A stretch of DNA of 19,093 nucleotides from a bacterium (GCA_004559845.1 SFWW01000047.1:1-19093), one strand, 5' to 3'; positions 1 to 6,574 are shown, numbered from the stretch's first letter. The notes: a model not told the origin generated them from the letters alone. Program-made: numbers and translations.

Positions 1-262
1 CTACGACCGACTGTTTGCCGTAGAAAATCCAAGCGCTGACACCGAACACGATTTCCGCGAGCTGCTCAACCCCGAATCGCTCAAGGTGATTGAAAACGCT
101 AAAATCGAACCCTTCTTGGCGGAAAATGCTGCTGAAGGCGACAAATTCCAATTCCAACGCATCGGCTACTTCTGCGTGGACGCCGATAGCACAGCCGACA
201 AGCTCGTGTTCAACCGCACCATCGGCTTGAAAGACAGCTGGATGAAGCAAAGCAAAAAATAG
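1..262 (+). CDS. glnS: Glutaminyl-tRNA synthetase, C-terminal end (5' truncated by window)
   Basis: Codons start at base 2 and the reading frame ends at TAG 260-262, giving 86 residues. The piece contains YDRLFAVENP, DFRELLNPESL, FQFQRIGYFCVD and VFNRTIGLKDSW. This is the typical end of the anticodon-binding beta-barrel region of class I glutaminyl-tRNA synthetase, which charges tRNA-Gln with glutamine in the cytoplasm. The catalytic domain (HIGH/KMSKS) lies outside the window, so nothing can be said about it. The very similar glutamyl-tRNA synthetases of the GluRS-II type are the main alternative, but the GYF-cysteine-VD and FNRT-GLKD-W pattern favours GlnRS. The stop codon overlaps the first unit of a heptamer repeat array, and a terminator hairpin follows about 140 bases downstream. 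Confidence 0.9.
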   Translation, partial: YDRLFAVENPSADTEHDFRELLNPESLKVIENAKIEPFLAENAAEGDKFQFQRIGYFCVDADSTADKLVFNRTIGLKDSWMKQSKK

Positions 263-344
263 CCATTAGCCGTTAGCCGTTAGCCATTAGCCGTTAGCCG
301 TTAGCCGTTAGCCATTAGCTATCAGCTTTTAGCCGTTAGCTTTT
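261..344. repeat. Tandem heptamer array, 12 units of AGCCRTT-type
   Basis: Twelve consecutive 7-base units start inside the glnS stop codon. Eight are exact AGCCGTT or AGCCATT (units 1-8), followed by AGCTATC, AGCTTTT, AGCCGTT and AGCTTTT. The first eight are almost perfect and the last four are degenerate, as expected of an array growing at one end by slippage. It is not a CRISPR array: there are no spacers and the period is 7. Heptamer arrays of this general kind are known from cyanobacteria as STRR sequences; the function here is unknown. It would form part of the glnS 3' untranslated RNA. Confidence 0.95.
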
Positions 345-403
345 CGCTTATTTGGGCTTTAGTTTGATGATTACTCTTTTGGTAGCATAGGAAAAAACAA
401 ACG

Positions 404-442
404 AACCTCATCGCATCGGCAAAACCGGCGATGAGGTTTTTT
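404..442. terminator. Bidirectional rho-independent terminator between glnS and the facing cluster
   Basis: An 11-bp perfect stem (404-414 AACCTCATCGC with 428-438 GCGATGAGGTT) is extended by CGG/CCG (417-419 with 425-427) across a two-base bulge. It is followed by TTTTTT on the + strand (437-442) and preceded by GAAAAAAC (391-398), which gives a U-tract on the - strand. It lies between two convergent genes and can stop both transcripts. The stem sequence is nearly the same as in the terminator at 6696-6733. Confidence 0.85.
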
Positions 443-543
443 CTATGCATTTCAAATGCCATCCGCTTGTAGAGACATGCCTTTGGCATGTGATGGGCGC
501 AAACCATTAAACCACAACCACTTACATACAAACCGTAGGGGCG

Positions 544-601
544 CAATACTTTGCGTCCGCCCCACAATGGGTTACAACCATCGGGCGGACGCAAAATATT
601 G
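544..601. repeat. Long imperfect inverted repeat (19-bp arms, MITE/REP-like)
   Basis: The left arm 544-562 (CAATACTTTGCGTCCGCCC) and right arm 583-601 pair over 19 positions with a single mismatch. The 20-base centre holds a smaller ATGG/CCAT pair. In RNA this would be a very stable hairpin, but no T-run follows it, so a terminator role is not supported. It looks like a small non-autonomous palindromic element. No transposase is nearby and no target-site duplication is obvious. Confidence 0.8.
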
Positions 602-715
602 TAATCATATGGTTAGAGCAGTGATAGTTAGTGTTGCGCCACCTTGCTTTGTTGCCCCCTCGGTTATTGTACTGATTCTTGATTGCATGCCCTGTGATGG
701 GGTGCAAGATGGAGA

Positions 716-1126
716 TTAGTATGCCCAATCCCAAGTGTCGTAATCTTCTACAAAGGTGAGATTCACTTTGTAGACTTTCCCTTTTGCCGAGGTGAATGTG
801 CCCACCAGTCCATTCTTTGTTTGTCTCACTTTCCATTTACCCGTGTAGCGCCCACCATCGTATTCGTTCATTATCCAATACTTGCTTGTGGGGGAAGATT
901 TGTGGCGCAGTGTGAGGATGCAATCCGGATATTTGGTGTAGCGGCAATAGCTGTCGTCTATCCAATATGGTTGGAAATTGGTGCTATTGTCACCGGTGTT
1001 GTAACTGAATGCCACTTCCACTCGGTTGCCGGCAATCGTGCCACGGTACTTTAATTGATGAAAGGCGGCATAAGCCGAACATACCATAGTGGTAAACAGC
1101 AATACTGCGAGTAATAATCTTTTCAT
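716..1126 (-). CDS. Small secreted protein of unknown function
   Basis: I do not recognise a family in this 136-residue protein. The N-terminus is a clear signal peptide: MKR, a hydrophobic run LLLAVLLFTTMV, and a probable cleavage after CSAYA (about residue 20). The mature part, about 116 residues, is rich in alternating polar/aromatic residues and looks beta-stranded. It has two cysteines (C61, C69) that could form a disulphide in the periplasm or outside the cell, and an acidic/aromatic C-terminus (EDYDTWDWAY). Stretches such as YDGGRYTGKWKV and NGLVGTFTSAKGK suggest a small beta-barrel or sandwich, as in proteins that hold a ligand, but this is only an impression. The gene begins 18 bases after fmt on the same strand and is probably co-transcribed as the last gene of the cluster. 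Confidence 0.75.
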   Translation of the reverse strand: MKRLLLAVLLFTTMVCSAYAAFHQLKYRGTIAGNRVEVAFSYNTGDNSTNFQPYWIDDSYCRYTKYPDCILTLRHKSSPTSKYWIMNEYDGGRYTGKWKVRQTKNGLVGTFTSAKGKVYKVNLTFVEDYDTWDWAY

Positions 1127-1144
1127 TTTAGTAAAGTTTTAGGG

Positions 1145-2113
1145 TTATTGAATTTTGCAGTCTTTAATAGGGAAGCCGCGGAGGAAATCGGCGGTGGGCA
1201 TACGGCGCTTGCCAGCCACTTGCAGCGAAAGGATTTCGATGCGGGCATCGGCGCAATCCACCCAGAGGCGTTTGCCATCGGTGGTGATGGTGCCGGGCAC
1301 AAGTCCTGCGGTAGTGGGTTCGGGCTCGGCTGTGGCAAATACCTTAGTGGAGTGCGCCACGCCGGCTGCGTCCACAATCTCGGTCCAAGCAGCAGGGTAG
1401 GGCGATAAGCCGCGCACATGGTTGTAGATGCGCTCTGCTTGCCAATCCCAGTGGATGCGGCAGGTGTCTTTAAAAATTTTGGGTGCCGGTGTTGGCTCTT
1501 CGCCGGCGGTGAGCATTTCTTCTTGCGGAATGGGTTTCACGGAGCCTGCAATGATAGCGTCCACGGTTTCAATCACCATGCCGGCTCCCATCATCATCAG
1601 CCCATCGTGAATGGTTTCCACATTGTCGTGGCGCCCGATGGGTAGCGACTTTTGCTGAATCACATCGCCGGTGTCGATTTCGTGTTTCAAGAAAAAGGTG
1701 GTCACCCCGGTAAGGGTGTCGCCGTTCATCACCGCCCAGTTGATGGGTGCAGCGCCGCGGTATTTCGGCAGCAAAGAAGCGTGGAGGTTGAAAGTGCCCA
1801 ATGGCGGCATGCCCCACACCACTTCCGGCAGCATGCGGAAAGCAATCACGATAAATAGGTCGGCATTCAAGCTGCGCAATTCGCTCACGAAAGCCTCGTC
1901 TTTCAGCTTCACGGGTTGCATTAAATGCAAGCCCTGCTCCACGGCATATTTTTTCACATCGCTTTGTAGCAAATGGTGTCCGCGTCCGGCAGGTTTGTCG
2001 GGCATCGTCACCACGCCCACCACCCGGTAGCCACCTTCCACGAGGCGCTTGAGGCTCTCCACCGCAAAATCGGGAGTGCCGAAAAACACTATTTTTAAAT
2101 CTTTCTTTTCCAT
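1145..2113 (-). CDS. fmt: Methionyl-tRNA formyltransferase
   Basis: This enzyme transfers a formyl group from 10-formyl-tetrahydrofolate to Met-tRNA(fMet), making the initiator for bacterial translation. The protein has 322 residues, the normal length. The N-terminal Rossmann-like hydrolase domain starts with KIVFFGTPDFA. The catalytic residues are present at N109 and H111 (NLHASLLPKYRGAAPINWA) and D147 (HEIDTGDV), matching N106/H108/D144 of the E. coli enzyme. The C-terminal tRNA-binding beta-barrel begins near residue 208 (KIFKDTCRIHWDW, then NHVRGLSPYPAAW). It lies 45 bases downstream of the CLC gene and 18 upstream of the secreted-protein gene, all on the minus strand. No peptide deformylase gene, the usual partner elsewhere, is in this window. 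No oddities are seen. Confidence 0.97.
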   Translation of the reverse strand: MEKKDLKIVFFGTPDFAVESLKRLVEGGYRVVGVVTMPDKPAGRGHHLLQSDVKKYAVEQGLHLMQPVKLKDEAFVSELRSLNADLFIVIAFRMLPEVVWGMPPLGTFNLHASLLPKYRGAAPINWAVMNGDTLTGVTTFFLKHEIDTGDVIQQKSLPIGRHDNVETIHDGLMMMGAGMVIETVDAIIAGSVKPIPQEEMLTAGEEPTPAPKIFKDTCRIHWDWQAERIYNHVRGLSPYPAAWTEIVDAAGVAHSTKVFATAEPEPTTAGLVPGTITTDGKRLWVDCADARIEILSLQVAGKRRMPTADFLRGFPIKDCKIQ

Positions 2114-2158
2114 CGTTGTTGTGCAAAAATAAAAATCGTTCTTAAAAAGGCGGAAGCA

Positions 2159-3988
2159 TCAATCGTAGCTAAAATGCTTGAGCACTTGGCGATACGAACT
2201 GAATATCTTAGATTTCGACACAAATCCCACATATTTTCCATTGTCCACCACCGGCAAATTCCATGCGCCGGTTTGGTCGAACATCTTCATCACCTTGTCC
2301 ATGGGCGTGCCCAATTCCACCTTAGCGGGAGGCATCGACATAAATCGGCGCACGTGCATCCGCCGGTAAAGGTCGGTTCGGAACATAATGTTGCGTATGT
2401 CGTCGAGCAGCACGATGCCCAATAGTTTTCCCTCTTCGTCGGTCACCGGGAAGAGGTTGCGTCGGCTTTGCGAAATCACATCCACCATTTCCTTAAGGCA
2501 CATATCGGGGTGCACCGGCATAAAGTCGGTTTCAATCACACTGTCCATCTTCAGCAGTGTGAGCACCGCTTTGTCTTTTTGGTGGGTGAGCAAATCGCCT
2601 TGCAGCGCCAAGCGCTTGGTGTAGATGCTATATTTGGAGAAAATGCACGAAGTGCCGTAGGAAATGGCTGCCACTATGAGCAAAGGCAAAAACAGGGCGT
2701 AGCCACCGGTCATTTCCGCCGTGAGGAAGATAGCCATAAGCGGTGCGTGCATCACCCCTGCCATCACCCCTGCCATGCCCACAAGGGCAAAGTTTTTGGT
2801 TGAAAGCGGCATAGTGGGGTCCACAATGCCCATCGAATTGACCGTGTAGGCAAAAAAGAAACCTGCCATGCAGCCCACATAAAGCGAGGGCGCAAACGTA
2901 CCACCCACACCGCCACCGCCATTGGTGGCGCTGGTGGCAAACACCTTCATCATGCACAGTGCTCCCACCATCAGAATGGTGGCGCCCACATTGGAGCGCA
3001 TATCGTAGAACAAACTATTGTTGAATATTTGCTCCGAATGGCCGTTGAGCAGCGAATTGATAGATTCGTAGCCTTCACCAAATAGCGGCGGAAACATGAA
3101 GATGAGCACACTCAGCATCACCGAACCCAATAGGAAGCGATGACGCGGACGGGTGATGCGCCCAAACATACGCTCCATCACTTCTATCATTTTGGTGAAA
3201 TATACCGATACTAAGCCGCAAAACACGCCCAAGAGCGCCACGTAGGGAATGCGCGAAGCATAAAACATTTCGCTTTGGGTGAAGAAAAATTCCACATTGT
3301 AGCCGGTGAACACATACGCCACCGTGGCGCCTGCCACCGATGCCAAAATGAGTGGCATTACCGAGCCGGCAGTTAAGTCGAGCATCAGCACCTCCACAGT
3401 GAATAGTACGCCCGCTATCGGTGCCTTAAAGATGCCTGCAATGCCCGCAGCCGCACCGCAGCCCACCAGCATCATCAGCAAGTGGGGCGAAAGTCGGAAA
3501 GCCTGCCCTAAGTTCGACCCGATGGCAGCGCCGGTAAACACGATGGGACCCTCGGCACCCACCGAACCGCCGCAGCCAATCGTGACCGACGACGATGCCA
3601 AAGAGGCATACATATTATGAAATTTCAATCTACTCTTTTTTTGCGCAATGGCGTAGAGCACACGCGTCACACCGTGTGAAATGTTGTCGCACACCACATA
3701 GCGCACATAGATGCCTGCCAGAAAAATGCCCAAAATCGGAAACACCAAATAATAATAGTTGGCTTGTGATGCCTCCGAAACACTGTTCACCGCATTGGAA
3801 ATGGTGCCAATTAAAAATTTGAGCAGCACGGCGGCAAGTCCGGAAGCCACGCCAATGACGATGGCAAGCATCACCACAAACGATTTTTCCGGAATGTGCT
3901 GCTCTCGCCAGCGGAGCAAACGCATATACAAGCCGTGGCTATTTTGCCCGGCTTTTTCCAGTATGGTATCCTCGGTGTATTGTTCCAT
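2159..3988 (-). CDS. CLC-family chloride channel/transporter with C-terminal CBS pair
   Basis: A 609-residue polytopic inner-membrane protein of the voltage-gated chloride channel family. Residues about 35-455 form the CLC domain. The four pore regions are visible: SHGV (104-107, a variant of GSGIP), GSVGAEGP (141-148, variant of GREGP), the FKAPIAGVLFTVEV helix (187-200) and GGTFAP (362-367). The external gating glutamate is E146. The inner proton glutamate of E. coli ClcA (E203) aligns with V200, so proton coupling cannot be assumed. Two CBS domains follow, about 483-535 and 546-600 (LFPVTDEEGKLLGIV; NLPVVDNGKYVGFV), which usually sense adenine nucleotides. The start ATG directly abuts the TAA of the sugar phosphotransferase upstream (TAAATG), so the two are surely co-transcribed. 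Confidence 0.93.
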   Translation of the reverse strand: MEQYTEDTILEKAGQNSHGLYMRLLRWREQHIPEKSFVVMLAIVIGVASGLAAVLLKFLIGTISNAVNSVSEASQANYYYLVFPILGIFLAGIYVRYVVCDNISHGVTRVLYAIAQKKSRLKFHNMYASLASSSVTIGCGGSVGAEGPIVFTGAAIGSNLGQAFRLSPHLLMMLVGCGAAAGIAGIFKAPIAGVLFTVEVLMLDLTAGSVMPLILASVAGATVAYVFTGYNVEFFFTQSEMFYASRIPYVALLGVFCGLVSVYFTKMIEVMERMFGRITRPRHRFLLGSVMLSVLIFMFPPLFGEGYESINSLLNGHSEQIFNNSLFYDMRSNVGATILMVGALCMMKVFATSATNGGGGVGGTFAPSLYVGCMAGFFFAYTVNSMGIVDPTMPLSTKNFALVGMAGVMAGVMHAPLMAIFLTAEMTGGYALFLPLLIVAAISYGTSCIFSKYSIYTKRLALQGDLLTHQKDKAVLTLLKMDSVIETDFMPVHPDMCLKEMVDVISQSRRNLFPVTDEEGKLLGIVLLDDIRNIMFRTDLYRRMHVRRFMSMPPAKVELGTPMDKVMKMFDQTGAWNLPVVDNGKYVGFVSKSKIFSSYRQVLKHFSYD

Positions 3989-5404
3989 TTAAAGTCCTCT
4001 TCCCTTAATTACAATCTTTAGCGTGTAGGCAATGATTTTAAAATCGTTCACAATCGACATATTGTCGAGGTAGAGCAAATCGTAGCGCAAGCGCTCAATC
4101 ATTTCGTCCACATTCTTGGCATAGCCGAATTTCACCTGCCCCAGCGAGGTGATACCCGGTCTGACTTTGTGGATGAGCGAATAGCTGGGCTCACGCTCCA
4201 AAATCTTTTTGGCGTAGTATTCCCGCTCCGGTCGCGGTCCCACCATCGACATATCGCCCTTGAACACATTCCAAAATTGCGGCAATTCGTCGATGCGATA
4301 TTTGCGCATAATGCGCCCCAGCTTGGTGATACGCGGGTCGTTGTCGCTCGAGAGCTGTGGCTTTCCATCTTGCTCTGCGCCATCCACCATGGTGCGGAAT
4401 TTCACGATTCTAAACGGCTTATTGTGGAGCCCCAATCGCTCTTGAAAGAACAGCACCGGTCCTTTGGAATCCATCTTAATCATGATTGCCACCAGCAGAT
4501 AAATGGGCGATAGCATAATGAGTGCCAAAAGTGAAAACACCACATCAATCAAGCGCTTAATATTCTTTTCGCTTTCATTGGCATGGCTACTCGATACATC
4601 CACCAGCGGGTCGCCGGCAAAGTCGTGGATGCGCGAGCGGAAAAGCATATTGAAGCGCTCCGGCGTTACCTTAATCGGTAAATCGTGCACATAGAGGTGA
4701 TTGATGGTGTTGAGCAGCATTTTAATATTTTGGTTGGTGGGCACCACAATGAACTCCTTCACTTGCTCGCGCCGAATCACATCGGCTATTTCGTCAAAAG
4801 TGTAAACCGGCAAATCGATGTCCTTTACTCGATTTTCGCCCGGCACATCCACATAGCCCACCACATGGTAGCCGTTCGACTGCCGCATCTTGTTCATTTT
4901 CTCCACAAAGGCAAATGCTGCAGCACCGGCACCCACCACCAAGGTGTGGAACCGCCAAATGCGTCGTTTGATTTTCCGGGAGGTGATAGAGGTGATTATC
5001 AGCCTGCCTGTGTAGGTGAACACAAACAGCAATCCCACCAACACCACGAGAATCTCATAGTTGTAGCTCCGATTATCGGTCATCATATCATTAATCAAGG
5101 CGATGAAAAACACAATCGCAGAATTGATTAATGTGGATTTTATGGTGGTCATCAATTCGCTTAGGCGCGATTTGCGAAACACTTCATTATAGTAGCCCGA
5201 CAAATAATACACGCCCATCATCAGCAGTGGTAGCACCACTTGCCCCAAGAGTATCATGTGTCCGGTGAGAAAGTCGCTTAGGGTGGTAAAGCCCCTCACG
5301 CCACCCAAATAAAAGCGGCAGCAATTGTAGGCAAACCATGCCATGTTGGCTGATAAGAAATCAGCCAGCACGTATTTCGCTCGTTGTATGTTTTCGCTTA
5401 CCAA
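3989..5404 (-). CDS. Polyprenyl-phosphate sugar phosphotransferase (polytopic PNPT/WbaP-type)
   Basis: This membrane enzyme attaches a sugar-1-phosphate to undecaprenyl phosphate, the first step in building an exopolysaccharide, O-antigen or glycan unit. The 471 residues comprise about four N-terminal membrane segments (about 11-33, 47-70, 90-107, 115-137), a nucleotide-binding-like region (LVVGAG 155-160) and the C-terminal bacterial sugar transferase domain (283-471). That domain has its own hydrophobic hairpin (285-309), KFRTM (335-339), the Asp-Glu catalytic pair D372-E373 in IDELPQFWNV, and MVGPRPE (387-393). The start is TTG at 5404: no ATG exists upstream before an in-frame stop, and the family-typical KYVLADFLSA precedes the first Met (M21). 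A purine-rich AAAAGG lies about 12 bases before the TTG. The sugar specificity cannot be read from the sequence. Confidence 0.92.
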   Translation of the reverse strand: MVSENIQRAKYVLADFLSANMAWFAYNCCRFYLGGVRGFTTLSDFLTGHMILLGQVVLPLLMMGVYYLSGYYNEVFRKSRLSELMTTIKSTLINSAIVFFIALINDMMTDNRSYNYEILVVLVGLLFVFTYTGRLIITSITSRKIKRRIWRFHTLVVGAGAAAFAFVEKMNKMRQSNGYHVVGYVDVPGENRVKDIDLPVYTFDEIADVIRREQVKEFIVVPTNQNIKMLLNTINHLYVHDLPIKVTPERFNMLFRSRIHDFAGDPLVDVSSSHANESEKNIKRLIDVVFSLLALIMLSPIYLLVAIMIKMDSKGPVLFFQERLGLHNKPFRIVKFRTMVDGAEQDGKPQLSSDNDPRITKLGRIMRKYRIDELPQFWNVFKGDMSMVGPRPEREYYAKKILEREPSYSLIHKVRPGITSLGQVKFGYAKNVDEMIERLRYDLLYLDNMSIVNDFKIIAYTLKIVIKGRGL

Positions 5405-5444
5405 GACTGGACTACCTTTTAAGAGTTACCGGATTACATTGTGG

Positions 5445-6005
5445 TTATCGCAAAATTTTGAATGTGCCGTCGCTTCCAAGCATAATGATATTGGAGGCAG
5501 TGGCCGGGGTGCGGTCGTCTTGCCGATAGCGCACCACATAGTCCACGCCCTCTACTATTTCTTTCGAAATTTCAGCAAACATTTTCGGGGAAGGTGCGCC
5601 GCTCACATTGGCGCTGGTCGACACAATGGGCTTGCCAAAGGCAGCGCACAATTGGTGGGAGAATTGCTCGTTGGGCACACGGATGCCTAAGCTGTCGTTG
5701 TGGCCTAACAAATTGGGTGCCACATTGAAAGCGCCCTCATACACGATGGTGAGAGGCTTCACTGCCACGTGTATCAGCTCAAATGCCATTTCCGGCACAT
5801 CCACCACATAGTGGTCGAGGTGCTCTTCGCTGTCTAATAGCACAATCATCGCTTTGCTATCGGCGCGCTTTTTGAGCGCATACACCTTTTTCACAGCCGA
5901 AACATTCGTGGCGTCACACCCTATGCCCCAAATCGTGTCGGTGGGATAGAGAATCAAGCCACCGCGCTTGAGCACTTCAATGCATTTCTGTATATCGTCG
6001 GTCAT
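5445..6005 (-). CDS. tsaC: Threonylcarbamoyl-AMP synthase (Sua5/YciO/YrdC family)
   Basis: This enzyme makes threonylcarbamoyl-adenylate from threonine, bicarbonate and ATP, the activated intermediate for the universal t6A37 modification of ANN-decoding tRNAs. The 186 residues make a single YrdC-like domain without the extra Sua5 domain. The signatures are LYPTDTIWGIGCDA (19-32), a basic patch KKRADSKAM in place of the usual KxRP-KP, GIRVPN, and KPIVSTSANVSG (the STSANxSG motif that separates TsaC/Sua5 from YciO). The TsaD, TsaB and TsaE partners are not in the window. It is the first gene of the minus-strand cluster, 40 bases before the sugar phosphotransferase, with a candidate promoter at 6041-6048. 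Confidence 0.93.
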   Translation of the reverse strand: MTDDIQKCIEVLKRGGLILYPTDTIWGIGCDATNVSAVKKVYALKKRADSKAMIVLLDSEEHLDHYVVDVPEMAFELIHVAVKPLTIVYEGAFNVAPNLLGHNDSLGIRVPNEQFSHQLCAAFGKPIVSTSANVSGAPSPKMFAEISKEIVEGVDYVVRYRQDDRTPATASNIIMLGSDGTFKILR

Positions 6006-6013
6006 TTATCTTG

Positions 6014-6039
6014 CGTATATTATCCTCGTATATTATCCT
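6014..6039. repeat. Exact 13-bp tandem duplication in the tsaC leader
   Basis: CGTATATTATCCT occurs twice back to back (6014-6026 and 6027-6039) with no mismatch. It lies just downstream of the proposed -7 box and spans the expected transcription start and leader of tsaC. It could be a duplicated regulator site or a recent slippage event. Confidence 0.9.
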
Positions 6040-6040
6040 A

Positions 6041-6072
6041 CAAAATTAATCAAAACAAAACTTCTATAAAAG
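6041..6072 (-). promoter_or_regulatory. Candidate Bacteroidetes promoter for the tsaC cluster
   Basis: On the minus strand 6048-6041 reads TAATTTTG, an exact match to the TAnnTTTG -7 box. A TTTT lies about 19 bases upstream (6068-6071), a weak version of the TTTG -33 box. The expected transcript start is near 6034, about 30 bases before the ATG. Confidence 0.45.
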
Positions 6073-6131
6073 GAAAAAACCACTTTTGTTCGCAAAAAAA
6101 TTAATTTTCACTAATATTTCATAACACACGC

Positions 6132-6161
6132 AACCGGTTACCACCGAATTCGCTATCTTTG
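6132..6161 (+). promoter_or_regulatory. Candidate promoter for the FMN-binding protein gene
   Basis: TATCTTTG at 6154-6161 matches the TAnnTTTG -7 consensus, 32 bases before the ATG. No good -33 TTTG is seen at the usual 19-21 base spacing. Instead there is a perfect palindrome AACCGGTT (6132-6139) in that area, which could be an operator or activator site. Confidence 0.5.
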
Positions 6162-6193
6162 CCGAGAATTGAACAACCAAAACGCTAACCACA

Positions 6194-6574
6194 ATGACGA
6201 AACAATCTGTAGCCACTTGCGCACTTGCAGCTTTTATGCTGTGCATCGCAGCCTTTGCAGAGGCGAAAGGAAAGGTGATTTACACCGGCGAAATCGCTAA
6301 AAAAGTGCAAGGATATGCCGGTACCACACCGCTCAATATCACCATAGAAGATGGCATCATCACCAAAATTGAAGCGTTGCCTTGCAACGAAACGCCGAAA
6401 TACTATAAGCGGGCACAAAAAGCGATTTTTCCGCAATACATTGGCAAAACCGTGAGCCAAGCCCTCAAAATCAAACCCGATGCAGCCACCGGCGCCACCT
6501 ATTCTTCAAAAGCCCTCATCTCCAACATTAAAATCGGACTCAACAACTATAAAAAATCCGCCAAGAAAAAGTGA
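6194..6574 (+). CDS. Exported FMN-binding-domain protein (possible covalent flavoprotein)
   Basis: A 126-residue protein with a signal peptide (MTKQSVATCALAAFMLCIAAFAEA, cleavage near 22-24) and a single FMN_bind domain. The end of the domain carries DAATGATYSS (96-105), matching the D-x-x-(S/T)-G-A-T motif at which ApbE-type transferases attach FMN to the threonine in NqrC, RnfG and related proteins; the candidate residue is T102. It differs from NqrC/RnfG in being short and having no membrane anchor, and no Rnf or Nqr genes are nearby. It may be a soluble periplasmic electron carrier or a partner of a reductase encoded elsewhere. It has its own promoter candidate and ends at a bidirectional terminator; the gene stands alone. 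The fold call is good. Covalent attachment is inference. Confidence 0.85.
   Translation: MTKQSVATCALAAFMLCIAAFAEAKGKVIYTGEIAKKVQGYAGTTPLNITIEDGIITKIEALPCNETPKYYKRAQKAIFPQYIGKTVSQALKIKPDAATGATYSSKALISNIKIGLNNYKKSAKKK

Larger units (their letters stand above)
345..715. other. Non-coding convergent intergenic stretch with palindromic repeats
   Basis: This stretch between glnS (+) and the secreted-protein gene (-) has only short overlapping open frames, with odd composition and no recognisable protein. It holds a bidirectional terminator (404-438), a small hairpin with arms ACATGCC/GGCATGT (475-481 and 485-491), and a long imperfect inverted repeat (544-601). I see nothing firm in 602-715. The hairpins resemble the short dispersed palindromic repeats that litter Bacteroidales intergenic regions; that resemblance is from memory and was not searched. 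Confidence 0.7.

Noticed and set aside
154..169. Residues 154-169 of DXS: GDA instead of GDG in the thiamine-diphosphate motif as a sign of inactivity
   Set aside because: All other catalytic motifs are intact and I recall the same GDAS variant in other Bacteroidetes DXS proteins, so it looks like a lineage variant. (The numbers here are protein residues of the gene at 10519-12435.)
261..344. Possible CRISPR array after glnS
   Set aside because: The period is 7 bases with no unique spacers and no cas genes; it is a simple tandem repeat.
322..836. Three overlapping short open frames (90, 87 and 104 codons) between glnS and the secreted-protein gene
   Set aside because: They run through terminator and palindromic repeat sequence, overlap each other on both strands, and encode Cys/His-rich peptides with no signal or domain.
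2124..2131. TATTTTTG on the minus strand just before fmt as an internal promoter
   Set aside because: It matches the -7 box but would start transcription only a few bases from the fmt ATG, and no -33 box is seen; AT-rich leader sequence in this phylum makes such matches by chance.
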